From Acidobacteriota bacterium (GTDB lineage: Bacteria > Acidobacteriota > Holophagae > Holophagales > Holophagaceae), in contig JAJZQW010000025.1 in the NCBI GenBank assembly GCA_021802985.1, positions 1 to 32,511 on the forward strand: a stretch of 32,511 nucleotides of DNA, read 5' to 3'. Shown here one piece after another: positions 14,104 to 22,502 of this stretch. Made by a program: the position numbers and the translations under genes. Position 1 is the first letter of the stretch; each line of letters starts with the position of its first letter. The notes beneath the pieces were generated by a model. It saw only the letters and a program-made list of their open reading frames with translations, searched no databases and was not told the DNA's origin.

Positions 14104-16914
14104 ATGTCCCAACCCCCGAGCGATCCCCCGGTGCTTCCGAGTCCTTCGGAGCCAGGCCGCCTGGCCCCGGGGACGATGGTGGGCCGCTTCCGGGTGGAGG
14201 AGACCCTGGGGACCGGCGGCATGGGCGAGGTCTATCGCGCCTGGGATCCCACCCTGGAGCGGAGCGTGGCCCTGAAGGCGCTGCGGCCGGCGGATGAACG
14301 GGAACCGGGCGCCCTCGAGCGGTTCCGGCGCGAGGCCCTGGCCCTGGCCCAGCTCAATCATCCCCACGTGTGCCAAGTGCATGACTGGGTGGAGGGCGCC
14401 TCCGGGACCTACATCGCCATGGAGCTGGTGCCGGGGCAGACCCTCGACAAGGCGGGCCCCGAGCTGCGCGAGCGGGACCGGCTCCGGGTGATCCGGGCCA
14501 TCGCCCAGGCCCTGGAGGCGGCCCATGCGAAGGGGCTCGTCCACCGGGACCTCAAGCCCGCCAACATCATGGTCGCCCACCGCGAGGGGAAGGATCCCCT
14601 GGTGAAGGTGCTGGATTTCGGGTTGGCCCGCCTCCTGGATCCCGCCGTCCCCGCCGAAGCGATGCCGACGCCATCGGCCGCGCCGAACCTCGCGCTCCTG
14701 GAGGCCTTGGGTTCGTCGAGCCCTGCCCAGGACGCCGACGATGCCACCACCTCCCGCCACCCCAGTCATCCCTCGCGACCAGGACAGGCCACGCAGGGTC
14801 CCTCCGGAAGCCCGTCCTGGGAACGGCTCACCCAGGCCGGGACCTTCATGGGCAGCCCAGCCTATGCCTCGCCCGAGCAGATCCAGGGCCAGGCTGCGGG
14901 CCCCGCCAGCGACGTATTCTCCCTGGGCATCGTGGCCTGGGAACTGTTCACGGGGGACCATCCCTTCCCCGGCGAGGGCCGCGCCCGGATGAAGGCCATC
15001 GTGCAGGGGGACCGGCGGACGCTGGCCCGGCGCCACCTTCCGTCGGAGACCCGGGATCTGCTCATGGCCATGCTCGATCCGCACCCCTTCAGGCGGCCGA
15101 CCGCCGCGAAGGTGGCCGAGGCCCTGGACCGGATCTTGAAACCGAAGCGGGCCCTGCGCTGGGCGCTCGCCACCGCCGCCACGGCCCTGGTCCTGGCCCT
15201 GGGCCTCAACGGATTCTTCGCCCGCGGGGTCATCGCGGACCTCACCCGGAAACGGCCGGCGCGGCTGGTGGTGCTGCCTTTCCTCAATGGCACGGGAGAA
15301 GGGCGCTACAACGGCCTCGTCCACCGTGCCTTCCCCGAGGACATCGGCGCCCAGCTGGCCGAACTCCCCCAGCTCCAGGTGGTGGACCAGGAGACCCTCG
15401 CCCGGGCCGCCCGCACCCTGGGCCTGAACCTGGCGCTCCCCCTGGACCCGGCCGCCCGGGCCCGGCTGGCCGGCTACCTGGGGGCAGCCCTGGTCCTGCG
15501 CGGCGACGTCCAGCAGCGTCCTGAGCTGGGGATGAACTACGTCCTGGAGGACTCCAGGGGCCAGGTGCGCAGCCAGGGCGCCGTCCACGCGACCGGGAAA
15601 CCCATGGTCGCGCTCCAGGCCCTCCCCGCGGCCCTGGTGGCCCGCCTGCGCCGGGCGGTGGACCCCTTGAACGGGACGCATCCCGAAAGTGCCGAAGGGA
15701 TCAGTGGCGACGCGCTGCTGGCCTACGGCCAAGCCCTCGATTTCATGAGCAAGGGTGCCTACAAGGAGGCCCTGCCCCTGATGCGCACGGCGGCTTTCCA
15801 GTCCCCCTTCGCGTCGGGGCCGGTGGTCGGCTACGCGACCTGCCTTTACCGCACCGGGGATCCGGCCACGGATGCCGCGCTGCGCTGGGCCCTCAACGCG
15901 GCCCGCCTGTCGAAGGACAGCTACCGGGAGGTGGTCACCCTCAAGGCCCTCGGCCTGCGGGAACGGGAGCAGGGGCACCTGGACGCCGCAGCCGCGGCGT
16001 GCCGCGAGGGCGTGGCCCTCGCCGAGAAGGGCGGCTTCGAGGCCCAGCGGGCATCCATCCTCAGCAACCTGGGCCTGGTGCTCCAGGATCAGGGCCACCT
16101 GGACGACGCCAAGACCTGCTTCACCCAGGCGGCCGAGGTGCAGCGGCGGCTCCCCGATCCCCAGGGGCTCGCCAACGCCATCAACAACCTCGCCGTTCTG
16201 GCCCGCAAGCGCGGCGCGTTTGCTGAAGCCGAAGCCAACTATCAGGACGCCCTCACCCTCCAGAGGGCCCAGGGAAACCGCTATGGGGAGGCCCTGGCCC
16301 TCACCAACCTCGGGGATCTCACCCTGAGCCAGCGCCGGTTCAATGAAGCCAGGGCCTTCCTCGTGCGAGCGGATGCGCTCTTCCAGGAGACCGGCAACCG
16401 GACGGAGCGAGCCGTCTGCCAGCTCAACCTGGGATTGTTGGCGCAATGCCGGCTGGACTTTCCCTCAGCTGAAGCCGCCTTCCAGACCGCCGGCCACCTC
16501 GCGGAAGAAGCCCAGGCTCCGCCCACGGCCGCCCTCGCCTGGTTCTACCTGGCCAACCTCTCCCGCCAGCGGGGCCGCCTCGATGAGGCCACGGGCCGGT
16601 ACACCCTGGCCCTGCGTCGCTTCCAGACACTGGCGGCCGAGGATGAATGCGGCGATTGCCTGGCGGGGCTGGCGGAGTGCGCCCTGCTGCGACCGTCTCC
16701 CAACCTCAAGGACGCCGACCGGCTCCTGAAGGACGCCGCTCAGAAGGCCAAGGCCACCGACCCCTTTCTGCTCCGAGCCCGCTGGCGGCAGGCCCGGGCC
16801 ATGGGTCAGAAGGATCTCGCCAGCCAGCTCCTGGACCAGGCCCGGGCAGCCGCCGGCAAGGACGAGCCCGAAGTCGCCCGGGAACTCGAGGCCCTGAGCA
16901 GCCGATCCCGTTGA
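14104..16914 (+). CDS. Hanks-type Ser/Thr protein kinase with TPR domain
   Basis: A 936-residue membrane kinase. The N-terminal kinase domain (~28-345) has the P-loop GTGGMGEVY (37-44 region), K58 in VALK, HRDLKPAN with catalytic D149, DFG with D171, and GSPAYASPEQ. The stretch from DFG to that motif is about 85 residues, with a Pro/Ser/Thr/Ala-rich insert, far longer than usual. One membrane helix (~350-370, ATAATALVLALGLNGFF) follows. The rest is a FlgO/TolB-like region (ARLVVLPFLNGTGEG, ~380-510) and then TPR-like repeats (~535-930: SNLGLVLQDQGHLDDA, NNLAVLARKRGAFAEA, TNLGDLTLSQRRFNEA). The order is typical of kinases in Acidobacteria. The start is ATG 14104 with AGGTG just upstream. It probably phosphorylates cytoplasmic partners in response to signals or proteins bound by the TPRs; targets are unknown. 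Confidence 0.92.
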   Translation: MSQPPSDPPVLPSPSEPGRLAPGTMVGRFRVEETLGTGGMGEVYRAWDPTLERSVALKALRPADEREPGALERFRREALALAQLNHPHVCQVHDWVEGASGTYIAMELVPGQTLDKAGPELRERDRLRVIRAIAQALEAAHAKGLVHRDLKPANIMVAHREGKDPLVKVLDFGLARLLDPAVPAEAMPTPSAAPNLALLEALGSSSPAQDADDATTSRHPSHPSRPGQATQGPSGSPSWERLTQAGTFMGSPAYASPEQIQGQAAGPASDVFSLGIVAWELFTGDHPFPGEGRARMKAIVQGDRRTLARRHLPSETRDLLMAMLDPHPFRRPTAAKVAEALDRILKPKRALRWALATAATALVLALGLNGFFARGVIADLTRKRPARLVVLPFLNGTGEGRYNGLVHRAFPEDIGAQLAELPQLQVVDQETLARAARTLGLNLALPLDPAARARLAGYLGAALVLRGDVQQRPELGMNYVLEDSRGQVRSQGAVHATGKPMVALQALPAALVARLRRAVDPLNGTHPESAEGISGDALLAYGQALDFMSKGAYKEALPLMRTAAFQSPFASGPVVGYATCLYRTGDPATDAALRWALNAARLSKDSYREVVTLKALGLREREQGHLDAAAAACREGVALAEKGGFEAQRASILSNLGLVLQDQGHLDDAKTCFTQAAEVQRRLPDPQGLANAINNLAVLARKRGAFAEAEANYQDALTLQRAQGNRYGEALALTNLGDLTLSQRRFNEARAFLVRADALFQETGNRTERAVCQLNLGLLAQCRLDFPSAEAAFQTAGHLAEEAQAPPTAALAWFYLANLSRQRGRLDEATGRYTLALRRFQTLAAEDECGDCLAGLAECALLRPSPNLKDADRLLKDAAQKAKATDPFLLRARWRQARAMGQKDLASQLLDQARAAAGKDEPEVARELEALSSRSR

Positions 16915-16994
16915 TTGCCCCGGTTCGTGTTCAAAAAAATGGATCCACCACGGAGGATCTCAGCGCGACCGGGCCGCAACCAAAAAACTGATTC

Positions 16995-17199
16995 ACCGCC
17001 AAGACGCCAAGAAAAGCAAGCAGGGGTGGGCATTCCGGTAAGGAGCCGAGGGTTTAGCTTGGGAGGGGGCGACGTCGACTTTCTGGGATCGACACCGCCC
17101 CCTCCCAAGCTTCTGGCGCTTCGCGCCAGTCCGCCTTCGGCGGGCCCTCGGCTCCTGGGGGTGGGTCGGACCCCCTTGGCGTCTTGGCGCCTTGGCGGT
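16995..17199. repeat. Nested palindromic element (GCCAAGRC family, expanded copy)
   Basis: The outer arms are ACC plus two GCCAAG-units (16995-17011) and the reverse complement with three units (17175-17199), so the arms differ by one 8-base unit. Inside is AGGAGCCGAGGG (17041-17052) pairing with CCCTCGGCTCCT (17145-17156). Within that are three further hairpins: a perfect 16-bp stem 17056-17071/17096-17111 extended inward by GTCGA/TCGAC, a 7-bp stem 17113-17119/17123-17129, and a 5-bp stem 17131-17135/17139-17143. The whole would fold as a branched, cloverleaf-like structure. It shares its outer arms with the simpler repeat at 1676-1752. No ORF of note. It occupies the gap between the kinase and the two-component genes. 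Confidence 0.85.
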
Positions 17200-17233
17200 T
17201 TCCTTTTCAAGGACTTCCATGCACCCAGAAGGC

Positions 17234-17299
17234 AACTTCTTCGCGAGAAAACAAGAAGTTGGAGGTTAGTCGTACGGAGGCCTCCGTGATACCTCCGTG
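17234..17299 (+). promoter_or_regulatory. Two palindromes upstream of the response regulator gene
   Basis: AACTTCTT (17234-17241) and AAGAAGTT (17253-17260) form an inverted repeat with an 11-base spacer. Close by, ACGGAGGCCTCCGT (17274-17287) is a perfect 14-bp palindrome, and its half CCTCCGTG (17281-17288) recurs as a direct repeat at 17292-17299. They lie 120-185 bases before the response regulator start. They are candidate operators or an end signal for upstream transcription; no promoter could be assigned with confidence between here and 17419. Confidence 0.4.
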
Positions 17300-17418
17300 G
17301 GTTCAGTGCCTCAATGGTGGATCGCTCGCTTTGATCGCTGGTGGGGATGAGGTTCCTGGGATGAGGCTCGGCGCTTGCCCGGGCCCGCTATCCTGAAGCC
17401 ATTGCCCGGACTCACCCC

Positions 17419-18090
17419 ATGAAGCTCCTGCTGGTCGAAGACGATCCCCGCGCCGCGCGGGCCCTCGAACGGGGGCTCCGGGAGGAGGGCTTTGCCGTGG
17501 AAGTGGCCTTCGACGGTGAGGAGGGCCTCTTCCTGGCGCGGGAAGGCAGCTTCGACGCCTTGATCCTCGATGTGATGCTGCCGAAGCTGGATGGCTTCAC
17601 GCTCCTGGCCGAGGCCCGCGCCGCCGGCGTGGCTGCGCCAGCGATGTTCCTCACGGCGCGGGATGCCCTGCCCGACCGGCTGCGGGGCCTGGAGGCCGGG
17701 GGCGACTACCTGGTGAAGCCCTTCGCCTTCTCCGAGCTGGTGCTCCGCCTCCACAACCTCCTGCAGCGGGCGCCCGCCACCGGCCGCATCTGGGCCGTGG
17801 GCGGCCTCACCGTGGATCCGGTGCGGCGGCGCGTCTACCGGGACGGGGACCGGCTGGACCTGAGCGCCCAGGAGTACGCCCTGCTGGAGCTGCTCGCCCG
17901 CAACGCGGGCCATGTGGTCACCCGCACACGCATCGCCGAGGAACTCTGGAACATGGCCTTCGACGCCGACCCCAACCTGGTGGATGTCGCCGTGCGGCGG
18001 TTGCGGCGCAAGGTGGACGACCCCTTCCCCGAGAAGCTCATCCAGACCCGGCGCGGCGTGGGCTACCTGCTGGAAGCCCGGAATGACTGA
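17419..18090 (+). CDS. OmpR/CusR-like response regulator
   Basis: A 223-residue DNA-binding response regulator. The receiver domain (1-~118) has the acidic pair E7-D8/D9, phospho-acceptor D51 in LDVMLPKLDG, conserved T in FLTARD, and K100 in LVKPF. The C-terminal winged-helix domain (~128-220) shows LSAQEYALLELLARNAGHVVTRTRIAEELW and VDVAVRRLRRKVDDPF, typical of OmpR/PhoB. GGDYLVKPFAFSEL is very close in style to CusR/CopR heavy-metal regulators, which fits the neighbouring RND efflux genes. The stop overlaps the sensor kinase start by 8 bases, so the two are co-translated. No Shine-Dalgarno site is visible before ATG 17419. It probably controls the efflux operons beyond; this is inferred from position. 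Confidence 0.93.
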   Translation: MKLLLVEDDPRAARALERGLREEGFAVEVAFDGEEGLFLAREGSFDALILDVMLPKLDGFTLLAEARAAGVAAPAMFLTARDALPDRLRGLEAGGDYLVKPFAFSELVLRLHNLLQRAPATGRIWAVGGLTVDPVRRRVYRDGDRLDLSAQEYALLELLARNAGHVVTRTRIAEELWNMAFDADPNLVDVAVRRLRRKVDDPFPEKLIQTRRGVGYLLEARND

Positions 18091-19429
18091 GCGACGCCGC
18101 CCCCCCTCCCTGACCCTGCGCCTCGCCGCCGCCTACGCCCTGGTGTCGCTGGTCCTGATGGGCGGAAGCTCCATCCTGCTCTATCGGGCCCTGGCGCGCG
18201 CGGGCTGGCGCGATGACGCCGAGGATGTCCGCCATGCCGCCTACCTGGTGGCGTGGGGGATGGAGGAGAAGGACGGGGTGGAACCCCGGGACCTGGAGGG
18301 TGAAGCCGGGGTGCGGGTGCGGGTCCTCGACCCCCAGGGCAGGACGCTCATGGAGGGATCCGGCATGTCGAAGCTCGCGCCAGTGGCCTTGATGCCGGCG
18401 GCCCCCTCGGGGCTGGTGCGGATCGAAGGCCCGGAGGACACGGATCTGCTGGTGGAGACCGTGGTCGTGCGGGGAGGGGTGGTGCAGGCCGCGAAGGACC
18501 TGGCGCACCGGCAGCGCCTGCTGGCGCGCTACCGGGAGTTCCTGGCCCTCAATGCGGCTCTGGTGGCGATGCTGGCCGCCCTGGCGGGCTGGTTCATCGC
18601 CCGCCGCGGCCTCGCCCCCCTGGCGCGGCTGGCCCGCGCCGTGGCCGAGATCCGTCCCGAGACCCTCACCGCCCGCCTCTCGGCGTTGGACGCGCCCCAG
18701 GAGTTGCAGGCGCTCACCGCGACCCTGAACGGCGCCCTGGAACGCCTGGAGAAGGCCTTTGCCCGCCTGGGAACCCTGAACGGGGACATGGCCCATGAGT
18801 TGCGCACCCCGCTCCACGCCCTGCGCCTGGACCTGGAGTCCCTCGCGGGGTCCGCCCAGGATCCCAGCCTGGCGGATCGTCTCGGCACCGCGACGGAATC
18901 CCTGGATCACATGGGCGCCCTGGTGGAACAGATGCTCTTCCTGGCCCGGGCGGAGGATCCCGCCACGGTGCTGGACCGCCGGGACATGGACTTGAATCAG
19001 GCGCTGGCGGACGCGGCCCGGCCCTTCGAATTCCTGGCGGAGGAGCAGGGCCTCCGGCTGCGGGTCCAGGCGGATCCTGCGTCGCGGATCCAGGCGGATC
19101 CGACCCTGCTCCGCCGGGCCATCCACAACCTCCTGGCCAACGCCGTGCGGCACACCGCGCAGGGCGAAGTCGCGCTCACGGGCAGCGCAGGGGACGGATT
19201 CACGGAGATCGAGGTGCGGGACACCGGGGAAGGCATCGCGCCCGACCAGCTGCCGCGCCTGGGCCAGCGCTTCGCGCGGGCGGACGCCTCCCGCAGCCGT
19301 GCCACGGGCGGCATGGGCCTGGGCCTGGCCATCGTGCAGAGCATCCTCCGCCTGCACGGGGGCTGGCTCGCCATCGAGAGCGCGCGGGGCGAAGGCACGG
19401 TGGTGCGGATGCGATTCCCCCGGGCTTGA
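18083..19429 (+). CDS. Membrane sensor histidine kinase (partner of the response regulator)
   Basis: A 448-residue sensor. TM1 is at ~11-30 (LAAAYALVSLVLMGGSSILL), followed by a periplasmic domain (~35-150), TM2 at ~153-175 (ALNAALVAMLAALAGWFIA) and a HAMP domain. The dimerisation/phosphoacceptor helix has H238 in MAHELRTPLHALRLD. The ATP-binding domain shows the N box NLLANAVRH, G1 DTGEGI and G2 GGMGLGLAI. This is a CusS-like layout. ATG 18083 lies within the end of the regulator gene (8-base overlap). The stop at 19429 is only 7 bases from the convergent stop of the first RND pump gene, so transcripts must meet here; no terminator hairpin with a T-run is visible in the gap. The signal is probably a metal ion or toxic compound in the periplasm; this is inferred. 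Confidence 0.93.
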   Translation: MTERRRPPSLTLRLAAAYALVSLVLMGGSSILLYRALARAGWRDDAEDVRHAAYLVAWGMEEKDGVEPRDLEGEAGVRVRVLDPQGRTLMEGSGMSKLAPVALMPAAPSGLVRIEGPEDTDLLVETVVVRGGVVQAAKDLAHRQRLLARYREFLALNAALVAMLAALAGWFIARRGLAPLARLARAVAEIRPETLTARLSALDAPQELQALTATLNGALERLEKAFARLGTLNGDMAHELRTPLHALRLDLESLAGSAQDPSLADRLGTATESLDHMGALVEQMLFLARAEDPATVLDRRDMDLNQALADAARPFEFLAEEQGLRLRVQADPASRIQADPTLLRRAIHNLLANAVRHTAQGEVALTGSAGDGFTEIEVRDTGEGIAPDQLPRLGQRFARADASRSRATGGMGLGLAIVQSILRLHGGWLAIESARGEGTVVRMRFPRA

Positions 19430-19436
19430 CCGCCGT

Positions 19437-22400
19437 TCAGGCCGCCCCTTCTGGCTCGGCGGCTGGAGGCCGTTCACGATCCAGCAGGTGGAACAGCACG
19501 GGCATGGCGAGCAGCACCAGCGGCAGTTGCACCGCGAGGCCGGAAATGATGGCGATGGCCAGGGGCTGCTGCATGGCGGACCCCTGGCCGATGGCGAAGG
19601 CCAAGGGAAGCAGGGTGAGCATGGCGGCCAGTGTGGTCATGGCGATGGGCCGCATGCGGTTCTGGCCGGCTTCGATCAGCCGGTCGATGGGTTCGGTGCT
19701 TTTCGGCAGGCTCTGATACTCAGAGAAGTAGAAGATCGCCACCTCGGTCACGATGCCGACGATCATGATCATGCCCATCATCGCCGAGATGTTGAGTTCG
19801 ATCCCCGTGGCCCAGAGCCCGATGAACACCGCGGCCAGGGACAGCAGAGGAATGGCCAGGATGGAGATGGCCACCTGGAAGCGCTCATAGAGGAAGAGGA
19901 GCAGGAGGAAGACGAGGGCGATCGCCGCTGCGAACACGGACACGAGGCCCTTGAAGGCGATCTGCTGCTGCTGGTAGAGCCCGCCGAGCTCGTAGTAGAC
20001 GCCGGGCGGGAGCATTCCGGGAGTGTCCATGACCCGGCGGACATCGGCCATGGTGGAGCCCATGTCCCGTCCGCTGATGCGGCCTGTCACAGCCACCATG
20101 CGCTTGAAGTTCTCCCGTCCGATCTGGGGCTGGCCTGAGACCGGCGTGATCCGCGCCACCCGCGACAGGGGGAAGAGATGGCCATCCGGGGCCCGCATGA
20201 GAAGCCGGCCCAGATCACTTACTGTGCTGCGCAGATGCTCCGGGATCCATACGCGGACGCCCACCATCTTCACGCCCTGCCGGATCTGGGTCGTCACACG
20301 CCCCGTCAGGGCATCTTCCACCATGCGGGTCACCACCTCAGGATCCACCCCTTCCAGGGAGGCCTTCACGCGGTCCACATCGATGTTGAGCGCATCCCCG
20401 GCGGGATTGACGCCATCCCGGACCGCCACGACGCCCTGGATGCGGCCAATGGCGGCGGCGACCTTGCCCGCCATGGTCCGCAGGGCCCCCAGATCGTCCG
20501 AATAGATCTTGATCTCGATGGGCTGGGGGACAGCCGTGAGATCCCCGATGAGGTCCTCCATCAACTGGGCCATTTCAATGTCCAACCCGGGGACCTGCCG
20601 GATCACCTGAGCCCTGATCTGCGCCATCACGTCCTCGATGGGAGCTCGCCGGCCGGATTTCAGCCGGACGAAGAAATCCCCCTGGTTGGCTTCCGTGATG
20701 GCGCCCCCAAGCTGGAGGCCCGTCCGGCGGGAATAGGTGTCCACGTTGGGGTTGGCGCGGATGATGGCCTCCACCTGGCGCAGCAGCCGGTCCGTTTCCC
20801 CCAGGGAGGTGCCCGGCTCAGAACGATAGTCCAGGATGAACCCGCCTTCATCCATGGCGGGCATGAAGCCGGATCCCACCTGGTGGTAGGCGAACCAGCC
20901 CAGGAGCAACAGGGGCAGGATGCCCGCGAGCAGCAGCACGGGCCGGGCCAGCAGCCGGCGCATGAGGCCAGCGTACCGTTTGTGCACCCACTCAGTGAGC
21001 GGCCCCCCTTCTTTCTGGTTGGCCTCCTTCGCGCCAAGCAGGTGGTCGGCCAGGATGGGTATCGCCAGCCAGGCGACCAGGAAGGAGATCACCAGGCCCG
21101 CCGCCATGGTGAGGGCAAGCGCCTTGAAGAAGGCCCCCGTGACGCCATCGAGGAAGGCCAGCGGGACGAAGATGATCACGGTGGACGCGGAGGAACCCGC
21201 CAGGGGGATGCTGAACTCCCGGGCCGCATCAAGGACCCGGCGGTGGTGGTTGGCGGAAGCGCCCCGGAGCCTCCTCACGATGTGCTCGATCATCACGATG
21301 GCGTCGTCGATGATCAGCCCCACGGCCGCCGCCATGCCGCCCAGGGTCATGATGTTGAAGCTCATGTGGAAGGCCGTGAGCAGCACCACGGTGGCCGCCA
21401 GGACCGCCGGCACCGTGATGATGGCGATGAGGGTGATCTTGATGTTGCGGAGAAAGGCGAGCAGCACGCCCGCCGCCAGCAGGATCCCGATCAGGATGGC
21501 GTCCCGCACGCTGGACGCGGAATCCACCACCAGACGGCTCTGGTCGTACCAGTTGGCGATCTTCACACCCGGGGGCAGGTGGGAGCGGTAGGCCTCCAGC
21601 TTGGCCTTCAGGCTCTGGGCGATCCGGACACTGTTGCTGCCCGGCTGCTGGTAGACCTGCAACAGCACCGCCTCGTGCCCGTCGGCATTCACCTTTACCC
21701 ACTGGGGCACGGTGCTGCGCATCACCGCCGCCACATCCTCCAGGCGGACCAGCCCGTTGGAGCCCGTCCTGAGCACAGTCTGGCGGATGTCCTCCTCGCT
21801 CTTGAGGCGCGTATCCGAGATGGCCAGGTAGAGCTTGTAGTGATCCTCCATGCGCCCCACGGCGCTCACCACGTTGGCCGCGGCCAGGGCGCGGGAGACA
21901 TCCTCCAGGGCCAGTCCGTAGGCCTTCAGCCGGGCCGGATCCACGATCACGTGGTACTCCTCGAGCGCCCCGCCGGAGACCTGGATGCGCGCCACGCCCT
22001 CCACGCCCGAGAGGACAGGACGAAGCTGGTACTGGGCCAGGTCGTGGATCTGGGTGAGGCTCAGCGAATCCGAAGTGAGGCTGTAGGCCATGATCGGAAA
22101 GACCGTTGGATCCATCCGCCGGGTGGTGGTCTGGGTGCCGGGGGGCAGCAGCGGCATCACCTGGGCCACGGCCTGGCCCACCTGCGCCGTGGCGAGGGCC
22201 ATGTCCGTGCCCCAGGAGAAATTCACCGAGAGTTCAGCGGATCCGCGGCTGGTGGTGGATCGGACATCCTGGACGCCAGGCACGCGCCGGAGGGCTTCCT
22301 CCGCCGGCATGGTCGCCTGGACCTCCATCTGCTCCGCGGGCCGATCGCCTGCATCCAAGGTCACCATGACCCTGGGGAAATCCACGTTGGGGAACAGGGT

Positions 22401-22502
22401 CACCGGCAGCTTGAAGGCGGCAAACACGCCCGCCAGCGCGAGCATGGACACGAAGAACAGGATTGAGCGGCGGTGGTGCTGCATCCAGTCTGAAAAGGTC
22501 AA
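19437..22502 (-). CDS. RND efflux pump, inner-membrane permease (system 1)
   Basis: A 1021-residue resistance-nodulation-division transporter using the proton gradient to move substrate out through the adaptor and outer-membrane channel. It has the family layout: an N-terminal helix, a large periplasmic loop (~30-330), helices 2-6, a second periplasmic loop (~560-850), and helices 8-12. In helix 4, GLIIDDAIVMIEHI carries the proton-relay acidic pair D399/D400. The sequence looks closer to HAE-type or mixed RND proteins than to CzcA, so drugs, organic compounds or metals are all possible. The start is TTG 22502, overlapping the adaptor stop as TTGA; ATG 22484 six codons on is the alternative. 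It is last in the operon outer-membrane factor - adaptor - pump. Confidence 0.93.
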   Translation of the reverse strand: MTFSDWMQHHRRSILFFVSMLALAGVFAAFKLPVTLFPNVDFPRVMVTLDAGDRPAEQMEVQATMPAEEALRRVPGVQDVRSTTSRGSAELSVNFSWGTDMALATAQVGQAVAQVMPLLPPGTQTTTRRMDPTVFPIMAYSLTSDSLSLTQIHDLAQYQLRPVLSGVEGVARIQVSGGALEEYHVIVDPARLKAYGLALEDVSRALAAANVVSAVGRMEDHYKLYLAISDTRLKSEEDIRQTVLRTGSNGLVRLEDVAAVMRSTVPQWVKVNADGHEAVLLQVYQQPGSNSVRIAQSLKAKLEAYRSHLPPGVKIANWYDQSRLVVDSASSVRDAILIGILLAAGVLLAFLRNIKITLIAIITVPAVLAATVVLLTAFHMSFNIMTLGGMAAAVGLIIDDAIVMIEHIVRRLRGASANHHRRVLDAAREFSIPLAGSSASTVIIFVPLAFLDGVTGAFFKALALTMAAGLVISFLVAWLAIPILADHLLGAKEANQKEGGPLTEWVHKRYAGLMRRLLARPVLLLAGILPLLLLGWFAYHQVGSGFMPAMDEGGFILDYRSEPGTSLGETDRLLRQVEAIIRANPNVDTYSRRTGLQLGGAITEANQGDFFVRLKSGRRAPIEDVMAQIRAQVIRQVPGLDIEMAQLMEDLIGDLTAVPQPIEIKIYSDDLGALRTMAGKVAAAIGRIQGVVAVRDGVNPAGDALNIDVDRVKASLEGVDPEVVTRMVEDALTGRVTTQIRQGVKMVGVRVWIPEHLRSTVSDLGRLLMRAPDGHLFPLSRVARITPVSGQPQIGRENFKRMVAVTGRISGRDMGSTMADVRRVMDTPGMLPPGVYYELGGLYQQQQIAFKGLVSVFAAAIALVFLLLLFLYERFQVAISILAIPLLSLAAVFIGLWATGIELNISAMMGMIMIVGIVTEVAIFYFSEYQSLPKSTEPIDRLIEAGQNRMRPIAMTTLAAMLTLLPLAFAIGQGSAMQQPLAIAIISGLAVQLPLVLLAMPVLFHLLDRERPPAAEPEGAA

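Noticed and set aside
12946..16446. 1166-codon minus-strand frame opposite xseA and the kinase
   Set aside because: It runs across two well-supported plus-strand genes and has no motifs.
16995..17199. tRNA or CRISPR reading of the nested repeat
   Set aside because: The cloverleaf-like shape lacks tRNA arm sizes and a TPsiC motif, and the 8-base units are contiguous without spacers, so neither class fits.
17419..19429. Assigning the two-component pair firmly as CusRS
   Set aside because: The style is similar, but no metal-binding residues of the CusS sensor domain could be identified, so only a CusRS-like label is used.
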